A program made the position numbers and the translations under genes. The notes beneath the pieces were generated by a model that saw only the letters and a program-made list of their open reading frames with translations, was not told the origin of the DNA and made no database searches. From contig NZ_PJJS01000054.1 in the NCBI RefSeq assembly GCF_002929845.1, forward strand, positions 144,392-208,391: DNA of 64,000 bases, read 5' to 3'. Positions 17,380 to 26,261 of the stretch are shown here, piece after piece. The DNA is from Cryobacterium sp. M96 (GTDB lineage: Bacteria; Actinomycetota; Actinomycetes; Actinomycetales; Microbacteriaceae). Position 1 is the first letter of the stretch, and each line of letters begins with the position of its first letter.

Positions 17380-18279
17380 ATGTCAGCCGTGCAACTGGGC
17401 CAGTACCCTCCAGCCACCCACCTCATCGCGCATATCAGCGACACCCACTTCCTCGGCGGAGGTCGAGCGCTCTACGGCGCGGTCGACACCGACACCACCG
17501 TGTACCAGGCGATGGCACAGTTGGAGCGGTCCGGTCTCCGGCCCGACGCGCTGCTCTTCACCGGTGACATCGCCGACCGCGGTGAAGCCGCTGCGTACCG
17601 CCGGGTGCGTGACATTGTCGAGGCCGCGGCCGAACGGATGGGCGCCCCCGTCATCTGGGTGATGGGGAACCACGACAAGCGCGAGGCCTTCCGCACCGAG
17701 CTGCTCCGGGAAAAAGGATCCTCGGCGCCGATCGACCGGGTATTCGACATCGGGGGAGTGCGCATCATCGCACTGGACACGAGTGTTCCGGGCTATCACC
17801 ACGGCGACCTGTCCGGCGCGCAGTTAGCGTGGCTGGCCGAGGTGCTCAGCGAGCCTGCTCCGCACGGCTCCCTGCTGGCGCTTCATCATCCGCCCGTGCC
17901 CACGATGTTGCCGCTGATGTCCATCCTCGAGCTGCGGGGGCAGCCCCGACTGGCCGAGGTGGTGGCCGGCAGCGATATCCGGGCGATCCTGGGCGGACAC
18001 CTGCATTACGCGACGACCGGACTCTTCGCGGGTATCCCGGTGTCGGTCGCCGCAGCGACCTGCTACACGATCGATCCGACCGCGCCGCAGGGGGCGCTCA
18101 GCGGTCTGCAGGGTGGGCAATCGATCAACCTCGTGCACGTCTACGACGACCAGATCGTGCACTCGCATGTGGCTCTCGGCGAGTTTCCGGCAGCGACCGG
18201 CTTCGACGCGGCCTTCCTCGACCGGATGGAGGCGCTTACGCCCGACGAGCGCACCGAGGCCTTCTCGCGGCAGGTCTGA
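17380..18279 (+). CDS. CpdA-like metallophosphoesterase
   Basis: 299 aa calcineurin-like phosphoesterase. All metal motifs are present: HISDTHF, LLFTGDIADRGE, VMGNHDKRE, LALHHPPVP and GGHLHY. Family members hydrolyse cyclic nucleotides (cAMP, GpCpp) or other phosphodiesters; the true substrate is not determinable. No signal peptide. ATG 17380 has GAAAGGTG upstream. It is followed after 11 bases by xerC, so the two probably share a transcript. Confidence 0.9.
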   Translation: MSAVQLGQYPPATHLIAHISDTHFLGGGRALYGAVDTDTTVYQAMAQLERSGLRPDALLFTGDIADRGEAAAYRRVRDIVEAAAERMGAPVIWVMGNHDKREAFRTELLREKGSSAPIDRVFDIGGVRIIALDTSVPGYHHGDLSGAQLAWLAEVLSEPAPHGSLLALHHPPVPTMLPLMSILELRGQPRLAEVVAGSDIRAILGGHLHYATTGLFAGIPVSVAAATCYTIDPTAPQGALSGLQGGQSINLVHVYDDQIVHSHVALGEFPAATGFDAAFLDRMEALTPDERTEAFSRQV

Positions 18280-18290
18280 CCGAGGTGACT

Positions 18291-19337
18291 ATGCCTGAGT
18301 CCGTTCGCATACCACCGCCGGTTCCCGCGCCGGTGCACCTCCTCGATGCGTCTGTCGACGACTTCGTGGTCTACCTGGCCGTTGAGCGCGGCTTCTCCGT
18401 ACACACCGTGCGCGCCTACCGCACCGACCTGGCGGGACTGATCGCCTTCGCCGAAACTCGCAGCGTCATCGACCCGGCGGCGCTGAGCCTCGATCTGCTC
18501 CGCGATTGGCTGTGGGTCGGAACCCAGTCGGGGCTGGCGCGGGCGACCATTGCCCGGCGGTCAGCCTCCGCCCGCAGCTTCACGGCCTGGCTGGCACGCA
18601 CCGGCGGCAGCGCAACCGACCCCGCCGTGCGGCTGCGCTCGCCGAAACCCGGCAGACCACTGCCCCGAGTGATCAACCACACCCAAATGCAGGAGCTACT
18701 CACCCACCTGGAACTTCGTGCTGCCGGTCCCGACCCGGCGGCGCTGCGCGACCTCGCGATAGTGGAACTGCTCTATGCGTCGGGGTTGCGGGTCTCGGAG
18801 CTCGTTGGCCTCGACGTCACCGACGTCGATCTGCACCGACTCACCGTGCGGGTCACCGGCAAGGGTTCCAAGGAACGCGTCGTTCCCTTCGGCGTGCCGG
18901 CCCAGCACGCGATCCTCGCCTATCTCGAACGGGGCCGCCCCCGGCTCGTTGAGACCGCAGCGCCCGCCGAGACCGCAGCCCCCGCCGGGACCGTGGGGCC
19001 CGCTGCCGAGAACCGCGCGCACGCAGCGAAAACCGCTGCCGAGAACGCCGCGACGCCGGTGAGCGCGCTGTTCCTTGGTGCGCGCCGCCAGCGCCTCGGC
19101 GTGCGGGCGGTCTACCGGCTGGTCGCCACTCTGCTCGCCGATGTGCCCGGCAACGGGCCGGCCGGCCCGCACGCCCTCCGCCACACGGCGGCCACCCACC
19201 TGCTCGACGGCGGAGCCGACCTCCGGGCCGTGCAGGAGCTGCTCGGCCACTCCAGCCTCGGCACCACCCAGATCTACACTCATGTCTCGGCCGAACGCCT
19301 CAAACAGAGCTACCGCACCGCGCACCCGCGCGCCTGA
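18291..19337 (+). CDS. Tyrosine recombinase XerC/XerD type
   Basis: 348 aa. An N-terminal SAM-like core-binding domain (FVVYLAVERGFSVHTVRAYRTDL) is followed by a catalytic domain with R167 (SGLRVSEL), K191 (GKGSKER), H294 and R297 (HALRHTAATHLL), H320 (LLGHSSL) and nucleophile Y329 (QIYTHV). Probable role: resolving chromosome dimers at dif. Residues 221-255 are an unusual Ala/Glu/Thr-rich insert. ATG 18291 chosen; GTG 18285 is in frame. The position between dprA and rpsB fits XerC. Confidence 0.93.
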   Translation: MPESVRIPPPVPAPVHLLDASVDDFVVYLAVERGFSVHTVRAYRTDLAGLIAFAETRSVIDPAALSLDLLRDWLWVGTQSGLARATIARRSASARSFTAWLARTGGSATDPAVRLRSPKPGRPLPRVINHTQMQELLTHLELRAAGPDPAALRDLAIVELLYASGLRVSELVGLDVTDVDLHRLTVRVTGKGSKERVVPFGVPAQHAILAYLERGRPRLVETAAPAETAAPAGTVGPAAENRAHAAKTAAENAATPVSALFLGARRQRLGVRAVYRLVATLLADVPGNGPAGPHALRHTAATHLLDGGADLRAVQELLGHSSLGTTQIYTHVSAERLKQSYRTAHPRA

Positions 19338-19393
19338 CTCCCCGGCGACGGGTTCCGGGACTGCTCCGCGACTACCTCGCGGCTGCCGGCCCC

Positions 19394-19957
19394 TCAGCTG
19401 TCTCCTCTCAGGAGCAGTGCCGGCAGCAGCACCGCGCGAGGAACTCCGACCAGATACAGCAGTGGTGACACATAGCCACCGTTCAACCGGGCGCCAAGAT
19501 GCAGGCACTGCCCAGCGCAGTGCCCGCCGTCGGCAACCTGGCCGACGGGCTGCCCTGCCGCGACCCGGTCACCGACCGCGACACTGGCCGACACCGGCTC
19601 GATGCTGGATACCAGGCCGTCGGCATGTTCGATCGAGAGTACGGGGCGGTCGACCACGACCCCGGCGAACGAGACGATACCCTCGGCCGGTGCAACCACC
19701 TCCCGGCCGGCCTCGGCCGACAGGTCCAGACCTCGATGGCCCGGCGCATACTGGGTGGCCGGCGCCAGGAAACCCCGGAGCAACGGATGCGGCGGAGCCA
19801 GCGGCCAGTGCCAGGTGCCGGAGGTGGCCGTCTCCGCGGCCGTCTCCGTGACCGACGCCGCCCCGGGTAATGTCACACCCGCCGCGTCGCTCCGCACCAT
19901 GGACAGGCAGGACAGCGGCAGCAGCGCGGCCGCGATGAGCAGACGGAAGGCATTCAT
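19394..19957 (-). CDS. M23 family peptidase-like secreted protein
   Basis: 187 aa. Signal peptide-like start (RLLIAAALLPLSCLS), then a LytM fold: YAPGHRGLDLSAEAGREVVAPAEGIVSFAG with the first His and Asp ligands, and GHCAGQCLHLGARLNGGYVSPLLYL. In ordinary M23 enzymes the last motif is HxH; here the first of these is Cys, a variant common in actinobacteria. It probably cuts, or merely binds, cell-wall peptides. It is convergent with xerC and divergent from rpsB. Confidence 0.85.
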   Translation of the reverse strand: MNAFRLLIAAALLPLSCLSMVRSDAAGVTLPGAASVTETAAETATSGTWHWPLAPPHPLLRGFLAPATQYAPGHRGLDLSAEAGREVVAPAEGIVSFAGVVVDRPVLSIEHADGLVSSIEPVSASVAVGDRVAAGQPVGQVADGGHCAGQCLHLGARLNGGYVSPLLYLVGVPRAVLLPALLLRGDS

Positions 19958-20281
19958 GCCACCACCGTGCGGCCTCCGTCCCCCCCCCAAACCGGCGAGG
20001 GCGGTATCCGTGACCGGATCCCGTACCACCCCGCCTGGGGAGGGACGCCCGCACGTGCCGGCGCGCGCACGGGGCACCCCCGTGGGTGCTAACCTTTGAG
20101 GAGCAGCGCTTGCGTGCTGACTACGCGTGCCCATTCGGCCTCCAGACCCACTCGGTCCTCGTTTCTTTCAGATGCGAGGCGGTTCTGTGCCGGGCACCAG
20201 GAGTGGTGATCATCCGATCACGACACAAACCGATTGGCGTTCGTCTGCATCGCAGCGCGCGCCGGACAAGGAGAACGGCTC

Positions 20282-21202
20282 ATGGCCGTCGTAACCATCC
20301 GCCAGCTGCTCGACAGCGGCGTGCACTTCGGGCACCAGACCCGCCGTTGGAACCCGAAGATGAAGCGCTTCATCTTCACGGAGCGCTCCGGCATCTACAT
20401 CATCGACCTGCAGCAGTCGCTCGGGTTTGTCGACAAGGCCTACGACTTCGTCAAGGAGACGGTTGCCCACGGCGGCACCATCCTCTTCGTCGGAACGAAG
20501 AAGCAGGCGCAGGAATCGATCGCCGAACAGGCCATCCGCGTGGGCCAGCCCTACGTCAACCAGCGCTGGCTCGGCGGCCTCCTCACCAACTTCCAGACCG
20601 TTTCCAAGCGTCTGGCCCGCATGAAAGAGCTTGAAGAGCTCGACTTCGAGGACACCGCCAAGAGCGGTTTCACGAAGAAGGAAATGCTCATCAAGAAGCG
20701 CGAGCTCGTCAAGCTGCACAAGAGCCTCGGCGGCATCCGCAACCTCACGAAGACGCCGTCGGCGCTGTGGGTTGTGGACACCAACAAGGAGCACCTCGCC
20801 ATTGACGAAGCCCGCAAGCTCGGCATCCCCGTCATCGCGATCCTCGACACCAACTGCGACCCGGACGACGTCCAGTACCCGATCCCGGGCAACGACGACG
20901 CCATTCGTTCCGTCGGCCTGCTGACCCGCATCATCGCGGACGCTGCGGCCGAGGGCCTCATCCAGCGCCACGCCAAGCCGGAGGCTGAAATCGAGCCTCT
21001 CGCCGCGTGGGAAGCCGAACTCCTGGCCGCTCCTGCCGAGAACGCCCCGGCAGCTGACGAAGCCGTCGCCGTCTCCGACGAGACCGCAGAGGCCGTCGTG
21101 GCCGCGCCGGTTGCCGACGAGGAAGCCGCCGCAGCCCCAGCCGCAGAAGCCGAAGCCGCAGCCGTTGTTGCAGCCGACGCTCCCGCCGAAGAAACCAAGT
21201 AA
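20282..21202 (+). CDS. rpsB: 30S ribosomal protein S2
   Basis: 306 aa. Typical S2 start [23 protein letters not shown], then [26 protein letters not shown], and [25 protein letters not shown]. After residue 245 comes an Ala/Glu/Val-rich tail of about 60 residues, absent from the E. coli protein and common in actinobacteria. ATG 20282 has AAGGAGA upstream; upstream in-frame sequence is not S2-like. Confidence 0.97.
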   Translation: MAVVTIRQLLDSGVHFGHQTRRWNPKMKRFIFTERSGIYIIDLQQSLGFVDKAYDFVKETVAHGGTILFVGTKKQAQESIAEQAIRVGQPYVNQRWLGGLLTNFQTVSKRLARMKELEELDFEDTAKSGFTKKEMLIKKRELVKLHKSLGGIRNLTKTPSALWVVDTNKEHLAIDEARKLGIPVIAILDTNCDPDDVQYPIPGNDDAIRSVGLLTRIIADAAAEGLIQRHAKPEAEIEPLAAWEAELLAAPAENAPAADEAVAVSDETAEAVVAAPVADEEAAAAPAAEAEAAAVVAADAPAEETK

Positions 21203-21211
21203 GGACCAAGC

Positions 21212-22039
21212 ATGGCAAGCATCAGCCTCGCAGACGTCAAAGCGCTGCGCGAGCGCCTCGGTACCGGCATGGTCGACACCAAGAACGCCCTCGTTGAAGC
21301 CGAAGGCGACATGGAAAAGGCCGTCGAAATCCTTCGAATGAAGGGTGCGAAGGGTAACGCCAAACGCGCCGATCGTTCCACCTCCGAGGGACTCGTCGCT
21401 GCCAAGGAAATCGGCAACACCGCCACCCTGATCGAACTCGCCTGCGAGACCGACTTCGTCGCCAAGGGCGATAAGTTCGTTGCACTAGCCGAGAAGGTCT
21501 TGGACGCGGTCGCCGCTGCCGCGGCCACCACGGTCGAGGAAGGCCTGGCCGCTCCGGTCGACGGTCAGACCGTCGGCCAGCTCATCGACGGCGAGGCCGC
21601 GATCATTGGCGAGAAGTTCGAACTTCGCCGCGTCGCATCCGTCGCGGGTGAGAAGTTCGCGATCTACCTGCACAAGACCAGCAAGGACCTGCCCCCGCAG
21701 GTCGGCGTTGTTCTGGGTTACTCCGGAGGTGACGCGGAGAGCGCGCGCAGCGTGGCTCAGCACATCTCCTTCGCGAACCCCGAGTACCTCGCTCGCGAAG
21801 ACGTTCCCTCCGACCTCGTTGAGGCCGAACGCCGGATCGTCACCGAGATCTCGAAGAACGAGGGCAAGCCGGAGGCTGCACTGCCCAAGATTGTCGAGGG
21901 TCGCGTCACCGCGTACTTCAAGCAGGTTGCACTCCTCGAACAGGATTATGCCAAGGACAACAAGCTGTCCGTCAGCAAGGTCCTGGCTGACGCCGGACTG
22001 ACCGTCTCGGGCTTCGCCCGATTCAAGGTCGGCGCGTAA
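21212..22039 (+). CDS. tsf: Elongation factor Ts
   Basis: 275 aa nucleotide exchange factor for EF-Tu. The N-terminal UBA-like domain has LADVKALRERLGTGMVDTKNALVEAEGD and the core TDFVAKGDKFVALA, the contact segment to EF-Tu. Start nine bases after rpsB, same transcript. Normal length. Confidence 0.97.
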   Translation: MASISLADVKALRERLGTGMVDTKNALVEAEGDMEKAVEILRMKGAKGNAKRADRSTSEGLVAAKEIGNTATLIELACETDFVAKGDKFVALAEKVLDAVAAAAATTVEEGLAAPVDGQTVGQLIDGEAAIIGEKFELRRVASVAGEKFAIYLHKTSKDLPPQVGVVLGYSGGDAESARSVAQHISFANPEYLAREDVPSDLVEAERRIVTEISKNEGKPEAALPKIVEGRVTAYFKQVALLEQDYAKDNKLSVSKVLADAGLTVSGFARFKVGA

Positions 22040-22058
22040 CCGGTCGTTTGATCGTAGT

Positions 22059-22096
22059 GAAGGAGATCGGGTTGCAGTCGCAATCCGGTCTCCTTC
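22059..22096 (+). terminator. Strong hairpin after tsf
   Basis: Arms 22059-22075 and 22080-22096 pair over 17 positions with only two G-U wobbles and a 4-base loop. The following TGTGTGTG is a weak U-run. It probably ends or attenuates rpsB-tsf transcription before pyrH. Confidence 0.65.
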
Positions 22097-22141
22097 TGTG
22101 TGTGGGCACCCACCAGCCCACCCAGTAGTTTTAGAACACCG

Positions 22142-22220
22142 CCGGAACACGGCACGGCGCAACACAACACAACCCAACCCAAGGCAACACTGCACAGCAC
22201 AGCACGGCACAGAGCATCAC
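22142..22220 (+). other. CA-rich, nearly T-free leader before pyrH
   Basis: Seventy-nine bases with only two T. It is built from short words such as AACACAACAC, AACCCAACCC and GCACAGCACAGCACGGCACAG. It cannot fold strongly and lies just before the pyrH ribosome site GAGGGAAG. It is not coding. Confidence 0.6.
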
Positions 22221-22239
22221 GAGGGAAGAAGCGCACAGA

Positions 22240-22956
22240 ATGTCAGATACGGTCAAGAAGCGCAGGGTCCTCCTCAAACTTTCCGGCGAAGCCTTCGGGG
22301 CAGGCAGCCTGGGCGTCAATCCCGACGTCATCAGCGCCCTCGCCCGCGAGATCGCCGAGGCGGCCAAGACGGTGGAAATCGCCATCGTCGTCGGCGGCGG
22401 CAACTTCTTCCGCGGCGCCGAATTGTCCCAGCGTGGAATGGACCGCGGCCGTGCCGACTACATGGGCATGCTCGGCACCGTGATGAACGCCCTTGCCCTC
22501 CAGGACTTCCTCGAGCAGGCCGGATCCGAGACACGGGTGCAGTCCGCGATCGCGATGACCCAGGTCGCCGAGCCGTACATCCCTCGTCGCGCGGAACGCC
22601 ACCTCGAAAAGGGCCGCGTGGTCATCTTCGGCGCGGGCGCCGGGCTGCCCTATTTCTCCACCGATACGGTTGCGGCCCAGCGTGCCCTGGAAATCGATGC
22701 GGACATCGTGCTCGTCGCCAAGAACGGCGTCGACGGGATTTACTCCGACGACCCGCGCACCAACCCGGACGCGCACAAGATCGACCACATCACCTACCAG
22801 GAGGCACTGCAGCGCGGCCTCAAGGTCGTCGACTCGACGGCCTTCAGCCTCTGCATGGACAACGGAATGCCCATGCAGGTGTTCGGCATGGCCCCGCACG
22901 GCAACGTGACGGCTGCCATTCTCGGCGCCGATCTGGGAACCCTTGTCTCCAACTAA
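22240..22956 (+). CDS. pyrH: UMP kinase
   Basis: Phosphorylates UMP to UDP. 238 aa amino-acid-kinase fold: [78 protein letters not shown], and the terminal [20 protein letters not shown] 22240; the GAGGGAAG site is about 12 bases upstream. The frr start follows closely. Confidence 0.96.
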   Translation: MSDTVKKRRVLLKLSGEAFGAGSLGVNPDVISALAREIAEAAKTVEIAIVVGGGNFFRGAELSQRGMDRGRADYMGMLGTVMNALALQDFLEQAGSETRVQSAIAMTQVAEPYIPRRAERHLEKGRVVIFGAGAGLPYFSTDTVAAQRALEIDADIVLVAKNGVDGIYSDDPRTNPDAHKIDHITYQEALQRGLKVVDSTAFSLCMDNGMPMQVFGMAPHGNVTAAILGADLGTLVSN

Positions 22957-22987
22957 GCTTGACAACGCCATCGAAGAAGGAGTCATC

Positions 22988-23542
22988 GTGATCACGGATG
23001 TTCTGTCCGACGCCACCGCCCGCATGCACAAGGCCGTGGAAGCTGCCAAAGACGACTTCGCGACCGTGAGAACCGGTCGTGCGAACCCGCAGATGTTCGC
23101 CAAGATCCTGGTGAACTACTACGGCACACCGACGCCACTGGAACAGCTCGCCTCGCTGCAGAACCAGGAGGCCCGCACGCTCCTGATCGGGCCGTACGAC
23201 AAGGGCGCCCTGCGAGACATTGAGCAGGCCATTCGCGACACTCCGAACCTGGGCGCCAACCTCGGAAACGACGGCAACGTCATCCGGGCCACGCTGCCGG
23301 AGCTGACCGCGGACCGCCGCAAGGAATACGTCAAGATCGTGCGCACCAAGGCCGAAGATGCCAAGGTGTCGGTGCGCAACCTGCGCCGCAAGGCCAAGGA
23401 CGACCTCGACGCCCTCAAGAGTGAAGTGGGAGACGACGACGTGGCCCGCGGCGAGAAAGAACTCGAACACATCACCAAGACCCACGTGGATGCCATCGAC
23501 GACGCCCTCAAGCGCAAAGAAGCAGAACTCCTCGAGATCTAA
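22988..23542 (+). CDS. frr: Ribosome recycling factor
   Basis: 184 aa three-helix-bundle and hinge protein that splits post-termination ribosomes with EF-G. Key segments are [44 protein letters not shown] and [17 protein letters not shown] 22988 is chosen because GAAGGAG lies five bases before it and the length then matches the family (185). Confidence 0.96.
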   Translation: MITDVLSDATARMHKAVEAAKDDFATVRTGRANPQMFAKILVNYYGTPTPLEQLASLQNQEARTLLIGPYDKGALRDIEQAIRDTPNLGANLGNDGNVIRATLPELTADRRKEYVKIVRTKAEDAKVSVRNLRRKAKDDLDALKSEVGDDDVARGEKELEHITKTHVDAIDDALKRKEAELLEI

Positions 23543-23557
23543 GGACGATCCAGCCTC

Positions 23558-24553
23558 ATGACGGACGAATCAGGCGATTCCGGAGAACGCGAAGGGCTGC
23601 GCGCCAAGCGCGAGCATGGTGTCAGTCGCGCCGAGTTCAGGGCCCAGATGCAGTCGAAGAAGGCCGATCTCGAACGTCAAATGCTGGCGACCCGGGCGCA
23701 GCTGGATGCGACTCAGGAACGTATCCAGGCGCGCACCGGGCGCAACCTGATCCTGGCAACCCTGATCGGGCTCGCGCTTGGCTTGTTCATGCTGTTCAGC
23801 CTCATCTTCATCAAAGACCTGTTCATGGTCTGCGCGATCGCGTTCGTGGGCTTCACGGCCTTCGAGCTCGCTCAGGCTCTCCGTCTCGCCGGACGTAACG
23901 TGCCGCGCGTACCGGTCGTCCTGGCATCCGTGGGCGTCGTGCCTGCCGCGTTCTACCTCGGCGCGGCGGGCCAGTGGCTGGGCACGCTCGCCGGCATTGG
24001 ATTGATCGCCCTGTGGCGGCTGGCTTTTCTCGTCCGGCGCGCCCACCGCGCTCCCTCCCGGGAGGTGCTCGGCGACATCGGTGGTGGCTTCCTGATCCAG
24101 GCCTACGTCGTCTTCCTCGGCAGCTTTTCTGTGCTCCTGGTCGCCCAGCCCGACGGGCAGTGGTGGACCCTCGCCTTCCTGCTGCTGGTCATCTCAGCCG
24201 ACACCGCGGCGTACGCCGCCGGCCTCAGCTTCGGCAAGCACCGCATGGTCCCCTCAATCAGCCCGAAGAAGACCTGGGAAGGGTTCGCTGGCGCCGGCGT
24301 CGCCTGTATCGGGATCGGCGTGCTGCTGGCAGTGTTCATGCTCGACCAGCCCTGGTGGTTCGGCCTCGTCTTCGGTGTGGTCATCTTGTTCACCGCGACC
24401 TTCGGCGACCTGGCCGAATCCCTGATCAAGCGTGACCTCGGCATCAAGGACATGAGCTCCTGGCTGCCTGGTCACGGCGGTCTCCTCGACCGGTTGGATT
24501 CGATCCTGCCGTCGGCCGCAGCCGCGTACGCCCTCTACCTGATTTTCGCTTAG
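23558..24553 (+). CDS. cdsA: Phosphatidate cytidylyltransferase
   Basis: Makes CDP-diacylglycerol, the head of phospholipid synthesis. 331 aa with about eight membrane segments. The CDP-transferase signature near the C-terminus reads AESLIKRDLGIKDMSSWLPGHGG followed by LLDRLDS. The first 65 residues are a charged, probably coiled-coil cytoplasmic extension (RAEFRAQMQSKKADLERQM). It follows frr by 15 bases. Confidence 0.95.
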   Translation: MTDESGDSGEREGLRAKREHGVSRAEFRAQMQSKKADLERQMLATRAQLDATQERIQARTGRNLILATLIGLALGLFMLFSLIFIKDLFMVCAIAFVGFTAFELAQALRLAGRNVPRVPVVLASVGVVPAAFYLGAAGQWLGTLAGIGLIALWRLAFLVRRAHRAPSREVLGDIGGGFLIQAYVVFLGSFSVLLVAQPDGQWWTLAFLLLVISADTAAYAAGLSFGKHRMVPSISPKKTWEGFAGAGVACIGIGVLLAVFMLDQPWWFGLVFGVVILFTATFGDLAESLIKRDLGIKDMSSWLPGHGGLLDRLDSILPSAAAAYALYLIFA

Positions 24554-24587
24554 CGGCCTCGGTTTAGTCAGGCGCGCGGCAGTGAGG

Positions 24588-24593
24588 CAGAAT
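24588..24593 (+). promoter_or_regulatory. -10-like box for leaderless 24600 gene
   Basis: CAGAAT, six bases, then GTG 24600. The box is one base off TANNNT; the spacing matches the other leaderless candidates. Confidence 0.35.
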
Positions 24594-24599
24594 GTTCCG

Positions 24600-25148
24600 G
24601 TGACCTCCACCTTCCCTCGGACCGGCAAGAAGACGCTCGGCTACAGCGCTCCGCAGGTGGAGGAGTTCCTCGCTGTCGCCCGAAAAGCGTATGACGCCAC
24701 CGACGACAGCGTCGGGTTGACCGCCGAGGACATCCGTCACACCGCGTTCAGCATGCACAAGGGCGGATATTCGCCTGCGCACGTGGATGCGGCCCTCGAG
24801 CGTCTCGAAGACGCCTTCGCGACGCGCGACCGGGACCGTGCGGCGCAGGCGCAGGGCACCGAGGCGTGGCTCGCTGAGGTGCATGACCTCGCTCAGGTGC
24901 TCGTGAACCGGCTCAGCCGGAAGGACGGACACCGCTTCCACCGGGTGAGCGTTCTCAGCGTCGGCTACAGCCGGGCGGATGTCGACCGGTTCTCCCACAA
25001 GCTCGTCCGGTACTTCGAAGACGGGCTCCCCATAACGGTGGAAGATGTGCGCTGCGCCGTGTTCCGGCCCCAGCGCGGCGGTTACCGGGAAGCCCAGGTC
25101 GACGTTGTGCTGGACAGTGTCGTCGATGTGATCCTGGCCGTCCGTTGA
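24600..25148 (+). CDS. Small DivIVA-like protein with two internal repeats
   Basis: 182 aa. Two copies of one unit are visible: residues about 14-66 (LGYSAPQVEEFLAVARKAYD, then FSMHKGGYSPAHVDAALERL) and about 114-171 (VGYSRADVDRFSHKLVRYFE, then FRPQRGGYREAQVDVVLDSV). Each resembles the N-terminal DivIVA membrane-curvature motif (GY..eVD.f). No long coiled coil follows. A role in polar growth or division is inferred. GTG 24600 selected because of the -10 spacing. Confidence 0.75.
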   Translation: MTSTFPRTGKKTLGYSAPQVEEFLAVARKAYDATDDSVGLTAEDIRHTAFSMHKGGYSPAHVDAALERLEDAFATRDRDRAAQAQGTEAWLAEVHDLAQVLVNRLSRKDGHRFHRVSVLSVGYSRADVDRFSHKLVRYFEDGLPITVEDVRCAVFRPQRGGYREAQVDVVLDSVVDVILAVR

Positions 25149-25228
25149 GTTGCGCCGCGCGCCGTGTCGAGGTCAATCGGCACCGTTATCTGGCTGTTAT
25201 GTCGGATTTCCGATAGGATCGGCAAATC

Positions 25229-25897
25229 GTGGGTAGACATCTGAACATCATTGCATCCGAACACGCCGGTAGGCCCTTCAAGGTGAGAATGAGAAGGTCC
25301 CGCTCGCGCGGGCGCGTCCCCCTCTTCGCCTTCACCGCCGCAGCGGCGTTCGTGCTCGTCACTATCGTCGACCCGTATTCCGGCGCGACGGCGTCACCCT
25401 ACTTCCAGGTTGCTGGCGACCGATTCAACGGTGAGGCAGCCCAGGAGATCCAGGTCGCTGCGGCAGCCTCGAACATCTTCACGCGTGACAGTTTCACCGT
25501 CACCGAGAAACCCAAGCCTGTTCCCGTTCCCGTCGCCGCTCCCGTCGCGTCCAAGTCCGCGTCGAGTTCGGCTCCGTCGGCGGCCGTTCCTGACCCCGGT
25601 TCGGCGCAGGCGATCGCCGCTGATGCGGTGGCCGCCCGCGGCTGGGGCGACGATCAGTTCAACTGTCTCGTGTCGCTCTGGAACAAGGAGTCCGGCTGGC
25701 GCGTCAATGCGGAGAACAGCTCCAGCGGTGCCTACGGAATCCCGCAGTCACTGCCGGGCTCCAAGATGGCCACCGCCGGCGACGACTGGGCGACCAACCC
25801 CGCGACCCAGATCCAGTGGGGCCTCGGCTACATCTCGGGCCGCTACGGCACCCCCTGCGGCGCCTGGGCGCACTCCGGCGACGTCGGCTGGTACTAG
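25229..25897 (+). CDS. Secreted lytic transglycosylase-like protein
   Basis: 222 aa. A basic N-terminus and one hydrophobic segment (about 31-47) precede a Pro/Ala/Ser-rich linker. The C-terminal catalytic domain has LVSLWNKESGWRVNAEN with likely catalytic E154, and SSGAYGIPQSLPGSKM, typical of the aggregation-promoting-factor/Rpf-like muralytic domain. C146 and C210 may form a disulfide. It likely cleaves peptidoglycan. The GTG start at 25229 is tentative; later in-frame starts near 25283 are possible. Confidence 0.87.
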   Translation: MGRHLNIIASEHAGRPFKVRMRRSRSRGRVPLFAFTAAAAFVLVTIVDPYSGATASPYFQVAGDRFNGEAAQEIQVAAAASNIFTRDSFTVTEKPKPVPVPVAAPVASKSASSSAPSAAVPDPGSAQAIAADAVAARGWGDDQFNCLVSLWNKESGWRVNAENSSSGAYGIPQSLPGSKMATAGDDWATNPATQIQWGLGYISGRYGTPCGAWAHSGDVGWY

Positions 25898-25924
25898 CGC
25901 TCCTTGTTCTTCCAGGCTCGCACG

Positions 25925-25930
25925 TAGACT
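25925..25930 (+). promoter_or_regulatory. -10 box for leaderless 25937 gene
   Basis: TAGACT, six bases, ATG 25937. A CTTGTT sequence 16 bases upstream (25903-25908) could serve as -35. Confidence 0.5.
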
Positions 25931-25936
25931 GGCTCA

Positions 25937-26233
25937 ATGGCCCGCAGCAACCGACCCCGTGGCCGCAAGCCCGGTCCGGGAGCCGCTGATGACGGCCTTG
26001 AGCGGATGCGTGCCGGCTGGCGACGCACGGAAACCCGCCGCGACGGCCTCTGGACGGTGCAACCCGTACCGGGGCCGCAAGCCGTGAAATCGTACGTGTG
26101 CCCCGGTTGCCACCGCGAGGTTGCGCCCGGCACCGCGCACGTGGTCGCCTGGCGCGGCGACGGCGTCATGGGTGAGGCATCCGACCTTGCCGCGAGGCGC
26201 CACTGGCACTCGCACTGCTGGAAGATCAAATAA
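25937..26233 (+). CDS. Small putative zinc-binding protein, unknown function
   Basis: 98 aa, very basic N-terminal third. The C-terminal half has YVCPGCHREV (C55, C58) and ends HWHSHCW (H91, H93, C94), with H68 between them, so it is a likely zinc site. It resembles a small conserved actinobacterial family without assigned function; RNA or DNA binding is conceivable given the Arg/Lys content. The next gene, an alpha/beta hydrolase, starts 28 bases on. Confidence 0.7.
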   Translation: MARSNRPRGRKPGPGAADDGLERMRAGWRRTETRRDGLWTVQPVPGPQAVKSYVCPGCHREVAPGTAHVVAWRGDGVMGEASDLAARRHWHSHCWKIK

Positions 26234-26261
26234 CCGCCCAAGCGGCACCAGGGGAGAAACC

